Shown here piece by piece: positions 1-12,380 of a stretch of 64,000 nt of DNA. The stretch lies in assembly GCA_037976565.1 (NCBI GenBank), contig CP137671.1:12457669-12521668 (forward strand). The letters are read 5' to 3'. A program made the translations under genes and the position numbers. The stretch comes from Mesocentrotus franciscanus. Lineage: Eukaryota; Echinodermata; Echinoidea; Camarodonta; Strongylocentrotidae. Position 1 is the stretch's first letter. Each line of letters opens with the position of its first letter. A model generated the notes under the pieces. That model ran no database searches, had not been told where the DNA came from, and was given only the letters and a program-made list of their open reading frames with translations.

Positions 1-180
1 GTATGTACATGTAGAGACAATAAACTGCACATTATTATCATCATGATTTCACCGCAGTTGCACAAGATTAAGGTGTGCTACATGTAAGTTCCTAAGTTTA
101 CCAAATGTACATTTATGTGTACACTGTACATGTACAAATTACTGTATGCATACATGTACGTTGTACAGTGTTATTATATG

Positions 181-212
<32 letters not shown>

Positions 213-2060
213 TAGCAGTAGTAGTAGTAGCTGTCTGTCGCGAAGCGCCAATGACCGCCTTCACTTTCATTAGCCGGCTGCTTGCAAAGGTGGGTAAGTA
301 CCGGTAGCTCTTGCAAGTTAACGGCACTCTCGGGAACTGGTGGCAGTTTCACACCGGCGAGGACAAGCCAGGACGGGTGTATGTATAGTGACTCAATAAA
401 AGGCCTACATTTGTACAAAGCACTATGTGCAGCTAAAAAGACATCCGTACATGTAGCTTAACGGAGCTGAATCTCGAGTACCTCTCTCTTAAAGCTTGGT
501 AGAGAGGTACAGGTGACGACGGCCTGGAGTAGTGAGTTCCAGAGCCTGGTGGCATCAGGAAAGAAACTCCTTTGCAGTACTTGTGTCCGGGCATATGGCA
601 CTTGAGTTTCTGGTCATAGCCTCTTTGCGAAGCAGGTAGCGATGGAGTCAGAGTTGCCAGGGGGATGGAGATCAGTGAATTCTTAATGCAGAACATCAAT
701 GCTACCTTCGTCTGGGCTCGCCTTTCTTGCAGAGATGGCCATTGTAGTTGGCCAAGCATGGCTGTGACACTGCTTGTTCTGTGATGGTCATTGCAAACAA
801 AGCATGCATATCTCCTTTGGATCATCTCTAATTTCATGAAGTTGGCTTGGGTGAAGGGATCCCAGATGATGCTTCCGTATTCCATGACTGGTCTAAGCAA
901 GGTTAGGTAGCAGAGCTTTTGACTTTACGTGGGCATGATCTGATGTTCCTCTGGAGGAAGGCTCGGGTGGAATTAGCTTTTTTTGTTATGGAGATGGATT
1001 CCAAGATATTTTGCTGTGTCTGCATTCTCCAGAGTGTGTCCATGAGTGATGTACATGTATGACTTGATGATGGGCTTGCGTTTGTTTGAAAGATGGAGGA
1101 CCTGGCATTTTTTCGGGTTGAACTCCATTACATGTACATGTAGCCAGTCGGCTTCCCATCGCTCCAGTGAGTTGATGTCTTCCTGGAGTTGCGCACTGTC
1201 AGCTTCTGATCCAAAGTTGTGATAGACTAGGCAGTCATCTGCAAAGAGTCTAACAGTGGTGTCACAAGACAGATACGCTGGCAGGTCATTGATAAACAGC
1301 AGAAATAACATTGGGCCGACGCTACCCTGCAGAACTCCTTCAAGTACTACGTGTTGCGCACGATCATGAAGAAAGTCAGCTATCCATGCATGTGTAGAGT
1401 TTCAAATGCGCCATAGTAGTCAAGCTTATGAAGAAGCCTTCCATGTGGCACCTTGTCAAAGGCCTTGGCAAAATCTAGGAGAATGACATCAAGCTGTTCC
1501 CTGTTGTCTATACCCTTGGCAAGATCTTGGATGTCAAGAGTAAGTTGCGAGACACAAGATTGCTGTTTTCGGAATCCATGTTGTGCGTCAGTGAGTATGT
1601 CATGATCTTCGACATGGTCCATGATACTACTGTAAACTATGTGTTTTATGAGTACATTTATGATCAGGTCTAGCACCCATCCAGAGAGACGGATAATCAG
1701 CCCCTTTGGCTTTGTCTCCAATTTCTTAGGATATGTTGACACAGAAAAGCAGTGAAAAAAATACACGAGGGCTCAGGGCGAATTAGCCCCCGAAATGCCC
1801 AAAAGAGCCCCCGTAAATTTGCATAGAGTTCAATGCAAAACAAATTTTAGAGTGTTATTTTTATGCAGGCAAGCTTGAAAAGTAGCCCCGAAAAATAAAT
1901 ATTATTTTTCCCTGCAGAGAAGTACAAACTGTGTATTGAACCATGAAGCCAAATGATATTCAGATCAACAAATGGATTCATGTGCACTCATATACAGTAG
2001 TGACTGTAGTGTAATGGCAAAGCACATCTTCTTGGTACACTTGGTACATGTACTTGGTTC
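1..2060. repeat. First copy of a 2 kb duplicated segment
   Basis: This segment is nearly identical to about 9985-12055, in the same orientation. It starts before the window and stops exactly at the N gap. The identity covers a truncated LINE and also the flanking non-LINE sequence on both sides, including the AGT-repeat tract at 182-230, so the two copies did not arise by two independent LINE insertions. Differences are mostly single bases, many in homopolymer runs (for example four T's near 917 where the other copy has five). Either a real segmental duplication or an allelic contig misplaced at the gap would explain it. Confidence 0.85.
433..1766 (-). mobile_element. 5'-truncated non-LTR retrotransposon, reverse transcriptase remnant (copy 1)
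   Basis: Translated on the minus strand, blocks of a non-LTR reverse transcriptase appear in order. The first block (1766-1380) includes DAQHGFRKQQSC and LLDFAKAFDKVPHG. The next (1311-973) includes LFLLFINDLP, the catalytic-type FADDCLVYH and a KYLGIHL motif. The last (900-433) includes LLRPVMEYGSIIWDP and a C-terminal region typical of jockey/CR1-like elements. The endonuclease and the RT fingers are absent, so the copy is 5'-truncated near 1700. The frame is broken several times and the element is dead. It lies in the AHR transcription direction. The family name is inferred from motifs only. Confidence 0.85.
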
Positions 2061-2560
2061 NNNNNNNNNNNNNNNNNNNNNNNNNNNNNNNNNNNNNNNN
2101 NNNNNNNNNNNNNNNNNNNNNNNNNNNNNNNNNNNNNNNNNNNNNNNNNNNNNNNNNNNNNNNNNNNNNNNNNNNNNNNNNNNNNNNNNNNNNNNNNNNN
2201 NNNNNNNNNNNNNNNNNNNNNNNNNNNNNNNNNNNNNNNNNNNNNNNNNNNNNNNNNNNNNNNNNNNNNNNNNNNNNNNNNNNNNNNNNNNNNNNNNNNN
2301 NNNNNNNNNNNNNNNNNNNNNNNNNNNNNNNNNNNNNNNNNNNNNNNNNNNNNNNNNNNNNNNNNNNNNNNNNNNNNNNNNNNNNNNNNNNNNNNNNNNN
2401 NNNNNNNNNNNNNNNNNNNNNNNNNNNNNNNNNNNNNNNNNNNNNNNNNNNNNNNNNNNNNNNNNNNNNNNNNNNNNNNNNNNNNNNNNNNNNNNNNNNN
2501 NNNNNNNNNNNNNNNNNNNNNNNNNNNNNNNNNNNNNNNNNNNNNNNNNNNNNNNNNNNN
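2061..2560. other. Assembly gap (500 N)
   Basis: Exactly 500 undetermined bases, a conventional gap size, so the true length is unknown. The left contig ends in sequence that is also found inside the right contig near 12055, so the join is suspect. Confidence 0.99.
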
Positions 2561-3436
2561 ATCGATGACCAGAACTGGTCTATATCTTTAATAACATGGA
2601 ATGAACTTTATGATATAAGTGTTTTAATACCCATCATTTTCAGATCTGCCACCTGTATAAATATCATCCACAGGCATTTGTCCGGGAAGTAACTTAAAAT
2701 AGACCAACATTCTGTACATATATTAGATATCCTAGAATAACTGAAGCAAGCAGAGGAAATAAAGTACATGTAGACATGGATGTGTGATATTAATTCTACT
2801 TGACATAAACTAATCAAGTGGGCATTCCCTTAAGGATTACAAACACATTAAAGACTTCTACCTGCACGCGACATGTACTACATACGTGCCCACGATGTCA
2901 CAGTACTACTCAAAAACCATGTATGATTTTATCTTTTCGTATGCAACGCGGCATTATCATCACTTCACAGTCTCAAGATCACGTGAAGTTCTGGCAAGAG
3001 GGGTGGAACGAATCTTTCCCCCAGAGATATCTTATTACATCTCCATTTCCACAGAAAAGTATTTACGATCATTAAAGATCAGCTTGAGTACTGGTAATGA
3101 TAGAAAATAAATTCTCACAGAATCCAACAAAACTTACACTGCATGTTCAAGATTACAAAAATGACACGTGCCACACGATTTTGGTAGAAAATATAGTGTA
3201 TATGTGTAGAGTAATGAGCATAGAAAGATAAGGAAATCAAGGTTAGTAGGCACCGTGTGCTTTAATTTAAACACAGCTTACTCTGTGCAAATGAGAGTTG
3301 TGGTTTTTATTGAAGATGATTTCCAGCAAATTTTTATGAGTTTGTTTTATTTTACTGGTTCAAACAATCAATCTACTGCAGGATAAACAATCCAGAATGA
3401 ATTATAGCCATGTTCTCTCGAATACGATTCCCATAC
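2561..3436. other. Non-coding, probable AHR intron
   Basis: No gene is seen. A stretch at about 2945-3055 resembles 4565-4655 (both contain a TCAAGATCACSTSA-like string followed by a CCCCCAGAGATATCT-like string), so it is a diverged dispersed repeat. The rest is unremarkable AT-rich sequence. Confidence 0.5.
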
Positions 3437-3726
3437 CAGGGGGGTGTTTCACAAAGGCTAAGATCGACTTTAAGTTGGACTTAAGTATAACAGGCCGTTC
3501 ATGCCATTGTTTGCTCTCATCATTATGATCTTTACATGTAGATAATATCTTTTCCTTCAATAATGAATTATCAAAAAATGTAAGTTTTGTATATTTTTTA
3601 CCAGGATTTGTACGTCCCTTGAGAGACCAATGCCAGTAAATAATGATAGCAAACAATGGCATGAATGGCCTGCTATACTTAAGTCCAACTTAAAGTCGAT
3701 CTTAGTCTTTGTGAAACACCCCCCTG
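3437..3726. mobile_element. Palindromic MITE with long terminal inverted repeats
   Basis: The two ends are inverted copies of each other over roughly 85 bases: it begins CAGGGGGGTGTTTCACAAAG and ends with the reverse complement. Both arms contain AAGATCGACTTTAAGTTGGA. The centre is AT-rich with no coding capacity, so this is a non-autonomous DNA element. A second, end-truncated member is at 57392-57669. No convincing target-site duplication is visible, so the superfamily is undecided. Confidence 0.85.
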
Positions 3727-4879
3727 CATTATCGATTCATGAATCAAAACTTCATAAATTCATATTATCATTTGAATCTCTACTACATGTACATGTAATC
3801 TGTTTCTCACCTTTTTAACAAACTTTTATTACAACTAATTTGATATCAAAATGGACTTTTCCTTTCAGGATAGCAAATGCCTGCATGGCAGTGGCAATAC
3901 AGTATATTAACCTAATAGACTTACATTGTCACAAGAGGATTTCCAGCATTTTAAAAAAAAAATTTGATTCCCTAATTTTTCCTTGATTTTTTCTTGATGG
4001 AGTTTCAAAATTCCAGGATAATTATTTCAAATTATTTCCACTTTGCAGGGATATCGTTTGGTTGTACCTGTAACGCCTGAAAAAGAGACCCAAAAGCCTG
4101 GAAAAGGATGGTGGGGGACAGCTAGCTAGGGCCTTAAAATGTTGAAGTTGAAGTCATCAGTGAAACACACAACAGCAACACTGTGACTTATCTTGCGATT
4201 CACTCCCATTCGCTCAGTACTAATAAAAATCAGAAATGTCTATTTTCCCTTAAGAAAATTGGCAACCATGCATGCACCCTAAATATAATTGTTGCAAATA
4301 TGTTTCTATACAACCCCTGTATGAAAACAATCTATTCCATCATCAATAACTAAGAAAATCTCCTGTACAGAGCAAATTGGAGGACATCGTAAGTGTTGCC
4401 AATTGGAGTTTACCTTATGACTGATTCAAAAATCATATTTTTCCTACTTTCAAAGGGATATTGCTCAAACTTTCACTATTTTTTTTTCTCCCATTTTTGT
4501 GCTTTTATTAATACCAGCTACATGTAATTATCAGGACGGACTTCCCTGTGTGATATCATGGTGTCATATTTTCTTTATCACCACTTCATCAAGTCAAGAT
4601 CACCTTCAGGGGAGATGAATCTTCCCCCACAGATATCTCATTACATCTTCATCACAAAATAATGTAGATCTTGGAGAACATACTACCTGCAATTATCCTG
4701 GTATACGTGCAAAATATATCATGTCGGTGTTGGGCTTGTAAGCTACAGTACAGGTACATTTACTGTTCATTTGTGTGGTACTCAATAATATATTCCGCTT
4801 AGAGATTATGGTGGAAAGCTTTATAAGTACCGTTTTTTTTTAAATTATTATTATCATTATTGTTATCATTATTAATTTA
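3727..4879. other. Non-coding, no recognisable feature
   Basis: AT-rich sequence with short homopolymer and ATT tracts. Apart from the diverged repeat near 4565-4655, nothing coding or structured is recognised. Confidence 0.5.
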
Positions 4880-5239
4880 TTATTATTATTTTATATAGCG
4901 CTTAATACATCGACGGTGTCTCTAAGCGCTTTACAGATATACATGTATATATCATTACCCCAGTCATTGGATTCAAGATTGCCCGCACACAATGTTTGCA
5001 CATTCTCCACTCCCTGGGGAGCATTCCAGCCAGGCATCATTTAGCTAATGCTCACAATGCTGAGAAAACTACATTGACTTTTGCATCTATACCGGGTACC
5101 CATTTAACACCTGGATGGAGAGTGGCAAATGTACATGTAGATTAACATCTTCCAACAGGACGCTAGTGCTGGGCTAGGATTTGAACCCGTACCTTGTGAT
5201 CTGCAGTTGGGTGACATATCCACTAGACCACAACACCTC
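4880..5239 (-). mobile_element. tRNA-derived SINE
   Basis: On the minus strand the element begins with a tRNA-like head. An A-box-like TGGTCTAGTGG (5220-5230) is followed by a B-box GGTTCAAATCC (5177-5187), the pol III internal promoter pair. A unique body follows, then a tail containing GTAAAGCGCTTAGAGAC and an ATT-rich end. Tails with GTAAAGCGCTT are known from deuterostome SINE/L2-type families (the SURF/Deu-SINE group is a candidate). Related copies are at 19587-23684 (split) and, as tails only, near 24368, 35677 and 54920. It is not a functional tRNA: the anticodon arm is not a proper stem. Confidence 0.85.
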
Positions 5240-5449
5240 GACACATGCTTAGTATGTATCATCTACGTAGAGCTAGAAGGGCATTAACTCCTATGCTTTC
5301 AAACACTCAGGCTTAATGCCTTTCGCTATCAACAGTGGGCTGAGTTGGCATCGGGCCCACAATTAATTGATCACTGATCAGGTAGCCAGACACTTTTTCT
5401 CTGTGTTTTGTCAAGTATATTGGGCTAGGAGCAGGGTTGCTATTGAGAT

Positions 5450-5830
5450 ATTAGGTTAAGGGGATCCGGTAACTTTGTCTCAGATTCTGAAACAAAATCC
5501 TGGATTTTGCTCATGCTGCAATCATATTTATAAACCTTTAGGTCAGTCAGGAACACAATGACTTTTACAAGCCGATCGCCTCTCTGATTATCAAGATATT
5601 TATGATTGGAAATCGAAACCAAATTTTGCTTCCTAATGGTTTCATAACACTACAGTCTATTGGGGAAAACGAGTATGAGAAAGTCGGTCAATCAAAGATT
5701 TTGACTTTTTTGAGGCACTTCTTGATCATTTTGAAGCGCGATTTTTTTTTAAGGCTTCAATATTACACCATATCACAGACACTGATAACACGCAGGGCCG
5801 TGCATCTCAGATTTAACATTGTTAAACGAT
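5450..5830. repeat. Dispersed repeat, copy A
   Basis: About 380 bases matching 8525-8880 in the same orientation. Shared strings include CTTTGTCTCAGATT, ACAAAATCCTGGATTT, ATAAACCTTTAGGTCAGTCA and TCACAGACRCTGATAACACG. The divergence suggests an old duplication or two members of an unnamed family. No coding potential is evident. Confidence 0.75.
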
Positions 5831-5992
5831 GCCTTTAAGTTTAGGGTTACATTTCAGAGTAAAGGTTTACATTGTAGGTACATGTACTGTATGTACAAAT
5901 ATGTGTACATGTACCCCATGTATGTATGTACTAGTGTAAATAGTGTTACTGTTCGAGTGTTCAGTCTAGGGTTAATGTTACGAGATTGACCA

Positions 5993-6355
5993 TTTAAAGC
6001 CCTACAGTTGTACATGTATAAAGTGAGCCCCAAATTGTCAAATTTGATAGCAAAATTTCACTTAAATTGTATCATAATGTGAAAGAGGATGTCATTTAAG
6101 ACACTTCTGCAAACATTTCAAAATCTGTTTGAAGACAAATATTGATAGAAGAATACATAATTTGGGTTTTTGTTGTACGCAGAAACCAAAATTTTGTATT
6201 CTTTCATCAATATTCGACTTCAAACTTCAAACACATTTGTTTTGGAAACCCTACCAGAAATGTGTCTTTAATGACATCCTCACATTATAATACAATTTAA
6301 GTGAAATTTTGCCATCAAATTTTGGGGGCTCCCAACACTTTAGAGGGGCTTTAAA
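5993..6355. mobile_element. Full-length foldback MITE
   Basis: The whole element folds on itself. The left arm begins TTTAAAGCCC and contains GCAAAATTTCACTTAAATTG; the right arm carries the reverse complement and ends GGGGCTTTAAA. Pairing continues to an inner AGAATACATAATTTGGG against CCAAAATTTTGTATTCT, leaving a loop of only about 20 bases. It has no coding capacity. The similarity of its two arms suggests fairly recent origin. It lies in the putative second AHR intron. Confidence 0.85.
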
Positions 6356-6721
6356 GGCATTGACCACACGTGTCAATGGAATTTAAGAATATTTTTTTTT
6401 TTTTTTAAATATTACAAGCTACAAGTAGAGTAGGAATATATTGACAATCTTAACTTGCTCTTCATTGTTTGGACTGCTATTTCAACATTTACATTTAGTT
6501 TCCAAGGCTGAATTGTGCCTTTAATTTGAAGTCAAAGAAGGGTCAAATCTTGAAAATGCGTATTCCTACTAAATAATGTATAATATATAGTACTGTATGT
6601 TTGCTGGTCGTGCACATTCGTTAGCCCCTTCTCCCAGTGAGAGACGAAGAAATGTACGCTGAAAAATCCGATGACATTTCACTTACTTTTCTTTTTCCAT
6701 GGACTACCCCTCCCTCTCTCC

Positions 6722-6766
<45 letters not shown>

Positions 6767-8524
6767 CAGCTGCAGCAAAGATACAGAGTAAACTCGGGCC
6801 CAGAAAGTGTACACAGCATCGAGTTTACTTTTTCGCCTGAAAGTATTGACACATATAATTTATGAGCTGCCCTTGGCGTGAACCCCCAACTATTTCCTTT
6901 CAACTGCAGTGCAAACTTGTACTAGGTACTGAATTCAGATCAATTCTATTTGGTACTTATGTTTCCCCCTTCCCTCATTATCAGAGCTACATGTACCAAC
7001 CTTGTGCAACCAAAAAAAGGAACCATGATGGCAAAAAAGGAAATTTTAACTTTTCAAGCAAAAAAGGGATTAAAAAGAAACTGACAACCACACGCGACAT
7101 ACTTCCAATGCTGAAATGTTCATTCCTCATGCTGTGATTTCCATATTAGGACCTACATGTATAGTTTCAAGTACCGTGGAAGGTAGTTTTTTTGGGGGTA
7201 TTATCAGCGTTTCATTCTTTTTGAGAATATTTACGCCTTTCACATCTTTTCGTTAACTATTTGTAAATTGCTCTTCATTTAAAAAATTAAAAATTTAATA
7301 AATTTTAAAAGAAATATTTTTTTTTTTAAATAAAAAAAATTATTTAAAAAACGTACATGTATTTTATGAAGAAAAAACTTAATACGATAATTTGGAGAAA
7401 AAAACTGAATTAATCTGGGAAAAACGTAATGGTTGCCAGCTCTGCATTATTATTTATCATCCCCCTCCCTCTCCCCCATTTCTTCAAAGAGTTTTATTTT
7501 CTCTTCTTTTGCATGTACAGTGTACAGTGTACAGTATGTGATTTGTTTGTGTATTAATAGTGAGAAATGAGTAAGCACTTTAAATGTAGCAATTATTTGC
7601 TCACAAACAAAAAATTGGAAATACATATATATGCATAATTTATACAGCATATTACATCGTCTGTTTGGAGCCAGAAGGGTGTTAACTCATATACTTGAAT
7701 GCAGAGTCCATGCCATTCTGGCTTTCAACAGACGACATGAATCTGTGTTGTTTTCTTTCAATCTCAAACCATGGAAACGGAATTCAGGCAAAAAGGCAGT
7801 GTCGATCCCGCTGACAGCACGCATGAATATTTCACATCTGCTACTAAAACCTTAGCTTGAAAGAATAAATCTTGAGAATACGAGACATAGATTTAACACG
7901 TGTATTCTCAGATTACATAAAAGAAAGCGAAACAAATAACGTACAGTTGGCGTAGTATGTACTGGTATCTTACTTATTGATTGTAAAAACATTCAACATT
8001 CACATACATGTATTAAAGAAAACACACATAAATAACCTAGGAACAAAGTTTACAAATGATAGTTGTAAGTTCCTCAGGCAGAGTAACATGACTAGTACAT
8101 GTACATAATACTGTACGAGGAAAGAAATGGATATACATTTGATTTGTAGACATAGACTTTTTAATTAGGCACAATACATTTCAAAAATGCCAAATAAAAC
8201 AAATAGTGAAAATCATAACTTGGAAATAATTGATTTAATGAGATAAAGAAAATAGAAAATTATCAGCAAATGACTGGTTTACAGATGTACTATCATATTA
8301 AAATGTTATGGATACTCTTTAATACACAAAGTTTGTTCTTGACAGCCTGAAAGCTTGCCCGAGTCTTGCCTGACAAAGCAAAACGTAATGTACATGTATG
8401 CAGACTGGATTCCAAGCATTGTACATGTAGTTCATAAATTAATAACAATGGAACAACTCGTCACTAGGTCCCCAGGAAAAAACATCCATGAATTTGACTA
8501 TTTTTATTAGTAAACCGGTCTATT
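6356..8524. other. Non-coding, probable AHR intron, with a CT microsatellite
   Basis: No gene is recognised. It holds a CT dinucleotide run at 6728-6764 and poly-A/T rich sequence around 7250-7420. A small hairpin lies at about 7668-7732 (GCCAGAA paired with TTCTGGC). Open frames here are short, or arise from the CT tract. Confidence 0.5.
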
Positions 8525-8880
8525 ATTAGGGATTGGGTATCTTTGTCTCAGATTTTAAACAAAATCCTGGATTTAGCTCATGCTGCAATCATAATTATAA
8601 ACCTTTAGGTCAGTCAAGAATCCCATGACGTTATACAAGCCGATTGCCTGTTTGATTATCAAGATATTTATTATTGGAATTCGAAATTGCAAAACCGTTT
8701 TCCTAACGTTTTTATAACACTACAGTCTGTTGGGGAAAATGAGCATGATAAATCCGGTCACTCAAAGACTTTTACTTTGCTGAGGCACTTCCTGATCATT
8801 TTGAAGCACAATTTTTTTAGGGCTTCAATATAACACCATATCACAGACGCTGATAACACGTAGGGCCATGCATCTCAATA
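8525..8880. repeat. Dispersed repeat, copy B
   Basis: Diverged copy of 5450-5830 in the same orientation. It ends about 45 bases from the 3' edge of AHR exon 2, placing a repeat boundary close to the splice donor of that exon. Confidence 0.75.
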
Positions 8881-8926
8881 CAAAAATAGAAATTTCTCAA
8901 ACTGGGTTAATGTAAAATGTACCTAC

Positions 8927-9114
8927 CTTGGAAGTAGCTCTTGTTTCTCAGATAGCTCACACTGAGCCTGAGGATAGAGAGCTTGTCGAGTTTGGTGACG
9001 GTGTCAGAGTCGAACGGCAACAGGCTAGCCAGCCGATCAAGCTCTGTGTTGAGACGGTCACGGTGCCGCTTACTGGGGTTGGTCCGCACCGTTCCGTTGG
9101 CTGGGATCGTATTC
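8927..9114 (-). CDS. Aryl hydrocarbon receptor, coding exon 2 (bHLH exon)
   Basis: AHR is a ligand-activated transcription factor that moves to the nucleus, pairs with ARNT and binds xenobiotic response elements. This 188-base exon encodes residues 21-82: a basic region [12 protein letters not shown], helix 1 [12 protein letters not shown], a loop, and helix 2 [15 protein letters not shown]. The string [20 protein letters not shown] is, from knowledge of the family, the hallmark of AHR rather than of SIM, HIF, ARNT or other bHLH-PAS proteins. It is bounded by a consensus acceptor (TTACAG, 9120-9115) and donor (GTAGGT, 8926-8921). Its leading single base completes the two-base codon left by exon 1, and it ends in phase 1. 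The PAS-A, PAS-B and transactivation exons were not found to the left, so the gene is partial in this window. The exon lies between repeats and is otherwise intact. Confidence 0.95.
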
Positions 9115-9659
9115 CTGTAAGACAGGTTTAAGATTTAAGAAGAATAATAACAATATGAAAAATAGTGATGATAGTAATAGTAACAATAATAACAATAATA
9201 ATTATAGAAATGACAGAAATAATAATAATGATTACATTAATAATCATAGAAATATAATTTTTCTGAAGAAAAAAATCTTTATACACCATGTACATGATGA
9301 CACTTTATTCTCCTACATACTTCTATAACAGCGTCATGTACCCCCTTCTCGGCTGCTATCGACTCAAAAATGCATGCTCACGATACAGTGTACATGTACA
9401 TGTACAGGTGTAGTTGGCCTCTGCATCTACATTGTACATGTATCTTGATTCTTTGATTTACCTCCATACAGTACTTTCAAGTTTTCAATTACCTATAATA
9501 TGTAATTTTTGTGTGTATTTCAGTTGTCACATTTTATGTAAATGAAGTATATTTAAATATTCTATTATTGTTATTTGAATATTTTGTATTTGATTTGTCT
9601 ATATTTAAATGCAGAAACATCTGCTAAAAATATTTTTTTAAACATAAATCAATTTTTAT

Positions 9660-9775
9660 AAAAATAGTAGTAGTAGTTGTAGTAATAATAATAATAATAA
9701 TAATAATGATATTAGAAATAATAATAATGATAATATTAACATAATATCAATTTTAATTTTAAAAATACTTAGTAT

Positions 9776-9816
<41 letters not shown>

Positions 9817-9900
9817 TTTTAGTAGCAGTAGTAGTAGTAATAATAATAATAACAGTAGCAAAAATAGCAACAACAATAACAATATTGATTATTATTTTTA
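9660..9900. repeat. AGT / AAT triplet microsatellite tract
   Basis: Runs of AGT and AAT triplets, the longest uninterrupted AGT run being at about 9776-9816. Similar AAT-rich tracts continue on both sides (9130-9230, 9840-9910). Confidence 0.95.
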
Positions 9901-9984
9901 AAAATAAAGTAACAATAAATATACATCAGCATTAAAATCTACATATACATGTATTGTATTTCTATGTACAAATGTATATATATG

Positions 9985-10159
9985 TACATGTAGAGACAAT
10001 AAACTGCACATTATTATCATCATGATTTCACCGCAGTTGCACAAGATTAAGGTGTGCTACATGTAAGTTCCTAAGTTTACCAAATGTACATTTATGTGTA
10101 CACTGTACATGTACAAATTACTGTATGCATACATGTACGTTGTACAGTGTTATTATATG

Positions 10160-10191
<32 letters not shown>

Positions 10192-12055
10192 TAGCAGTAG
10201 TAGTAGTAGCTGTCTGTCGCGAAGCGCCAATGACCGCCTTCACTTTCATTAGCCGGCTGCTTGCAAAGGTGGGTAAGTACCGGTAGCTCTTGCAAGATTA
10301 ACGGCACTCTCTCGGGGAACTGGTGGCAGTTTCACACCGGCGAGGACAAGCCAGGACGGGTGTATGTATAGTGACTCAATAAAAATTAAAAGGCCTACAT
10401 TTGTACAAAGCACTATGTGCAGCTAAAAAGACATCCGTACATGTAGCTTAACGGAGCTGAATCTCGAGTACCTCTCTCTTAAAGCTTGGTAGAGAGGTAC
10501 AGGTGACGACGGCCTGGAGTAGTGAGTTCCAGAGCCTGGTGGCATCAGGAAAGAAACTCCTTTGCAGTACTTGTGTCCGGGCATATGGCACTTGGAGTTT
10601 CTGGTCATAGCCTCTTTGCGAAGCAGGTAGCGATGGAGTCAGAGTTGCCAGGGGGATGGAGATCAGTGAATTCTTAATGCAGAATATCAATGCTACCTTC
10701 GTCTGGGCTCGCCTTTCTTGCAGAGATGGCCATTGTAGTTGGCCAAGCATGGCTGTGACACTGCTTGTTCTGTGATGGTCATTGCAAACAAAGCATGCAT
10801 ATCTCCTTTGGATCATCTCTAATTTCATGAAGTTGGCTTGGGTGAAGGGATCCCAGATGATGCTTCCGTATTCCATGACTGGTCTAAGCAAGGTTAGGTA
10901 GCAGAGCTTTTTGACTTTACGTGGGCATGATCTGATGTTCCTCTGGAGGAAGGCTCGGGTGGAATTAGCTTTTTTTGTTATGGAGATGGATTCCAAGATA
11001 TTTTGCTGTGTCTGCATTCTCCAGAGTGTGTCCATGAGTGATGTACATGTATGACTTGATGATGGGCTTGCGTTTGTTTGAAAGATGGAGGACCTGGCAT
11101 TTTTTCGGGTTGAACTCCATTACATGTACATGTAGCCAGTCGGCTTCCCATCGCTCCAGTGAGTTGATGTCTTCCTGGAGTTGCGCACTGTCAGCTTCTG
11201 ATCCAAAGTTGTGATAGACTAGGCAGTCATCTGCAAAGAGTCTAACAGTGGTGTCACAAGACAGATACGCTGGCAGGTCATTGATAAACAGCAGAAATAA
11301 CATTGGGCCGACGACGCTACCCTGCAGAACTCCTTCAAGTACTACGTGTTGCGTCGATCATGAAGAAAGTCAGCTATCCATGCATGTGTAGAGTTTCGCG
11401 CCATAGTAGTCAAGCTTATGAAGAAGCCTTCCATGTGGCACCTTGTCAAAGGCCTTGGCAAAATCTAGGAGAATGACATCAAGCTGTTCCCTGTTGTCTA
11501 TACCCTTGGCAAGATCTTGGATGTCAAGAGTAAGTTAGACACAAGATTGCTGTTTTCGGAATCCATGTTGTGCGTCAGTGAGTATGTCATGATCTTCGAC
11601 ATGGTCCATGATACTACTGTAAACTATGTGTTTTATGAGTACATTTATGATCAGGTCTAGCACCCATCCAGAGAGACGGATAATCAGCCCCTTTGGCTTT
11701 GTCTCCAATTTCTTAGGATATGTTGACACAGAAAAGCAGTGAAAAAAATACACGAGGGCTCAGGGCGAATTAGCCCCCGAAATGCCCAAAAGAGCCCCCG
11801 TAAATTTGCATAGAGTTCAATGCAAAACAAATTTTAGAGTGTTATTTTTATGCAGGCAAGCTTGAAAAGTAGCCCCCGAAAAATAAATATTATTTTTTTC
11901 CCTGCAGAGAAGTACAAACTGTGTATTGAACCATGAAGCCAAATGATATTCAGATCAACAAATGGATTCATGTGCACTCATATACAGTAGTGACTGTAGT
12001 GTAATGGCAAAGCACATCTTCTTGGTACATGTACTTGGTACATGTACTTGGTTCC
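9985..12055. repeat. Second copy of the 2 kb duplicated segment
   Basis: Same content and order as 1-2060, including the AGT tract (10161-10210), the LINE remnant and the flanks. Here the sequence continues past the point where the other copy meets the N gap. Frames in the LINE are slightly better preserved in this copy. Confidence 0.85.
10448..11753 (-). mobile_element. 5'-truncated non-LTR retrotransposon, reverse transcriptase remnant (copy 2)
   Basis: Minus-strand RT blocks in the same order as at 433-1766: GFRKQQSC, then LFLLFINDLP with FADDCLVYH, then a 195-residue C-terminal block. That last block, unbroken here, contains LLRPVMEYGSIIWDP, ends DATRLWNSLLQAVV and then runs into a final helix-rich tail. 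The truncation point is identical to the other copy, which supports duplication of the locus rather than a second transposition. Jockey/CR1-like by motif; not functional. Confidence 0.85.
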
Positions 12056-12380
12056 TCCTAATTAATACTTAAAAATGAAGTTTTAGCTGGGATTGGTGGA
12101 GGGTGGACGATTAGTTAGAAGTGGAAAGTTCTAAAAGGACAGCAGATTTGAAAGAGAGAGGACTGGTTGATGGTAGACTGTTGAATTGAAGGCTGTTCCA
12201 TTTTGTGGTGGTCCTTGGAAAGGCCATAATGTACAACTGTACATGTACATGCATGTGCATACATGTATGTAGATGAAGAAGATGAAGAAGATGTACTGTA
12301 TGTAGTTCAAGTGCACTACATGTATTTCATTGCTGAAATATAAAAATTCTCACTGTTTACTTCTAATTAATCAAACAAAT

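Noticed and set aside
1972..2692. Two long open frames across the N run
   Set aside because: Most of each is undetermined sequence; no real codons support them.
5177..5239. Possible tRNA gene on the minus strand
   Set aside because: A and B boxes are present but the cloverleaf is not; the sequence continues into a SINE body and tail.
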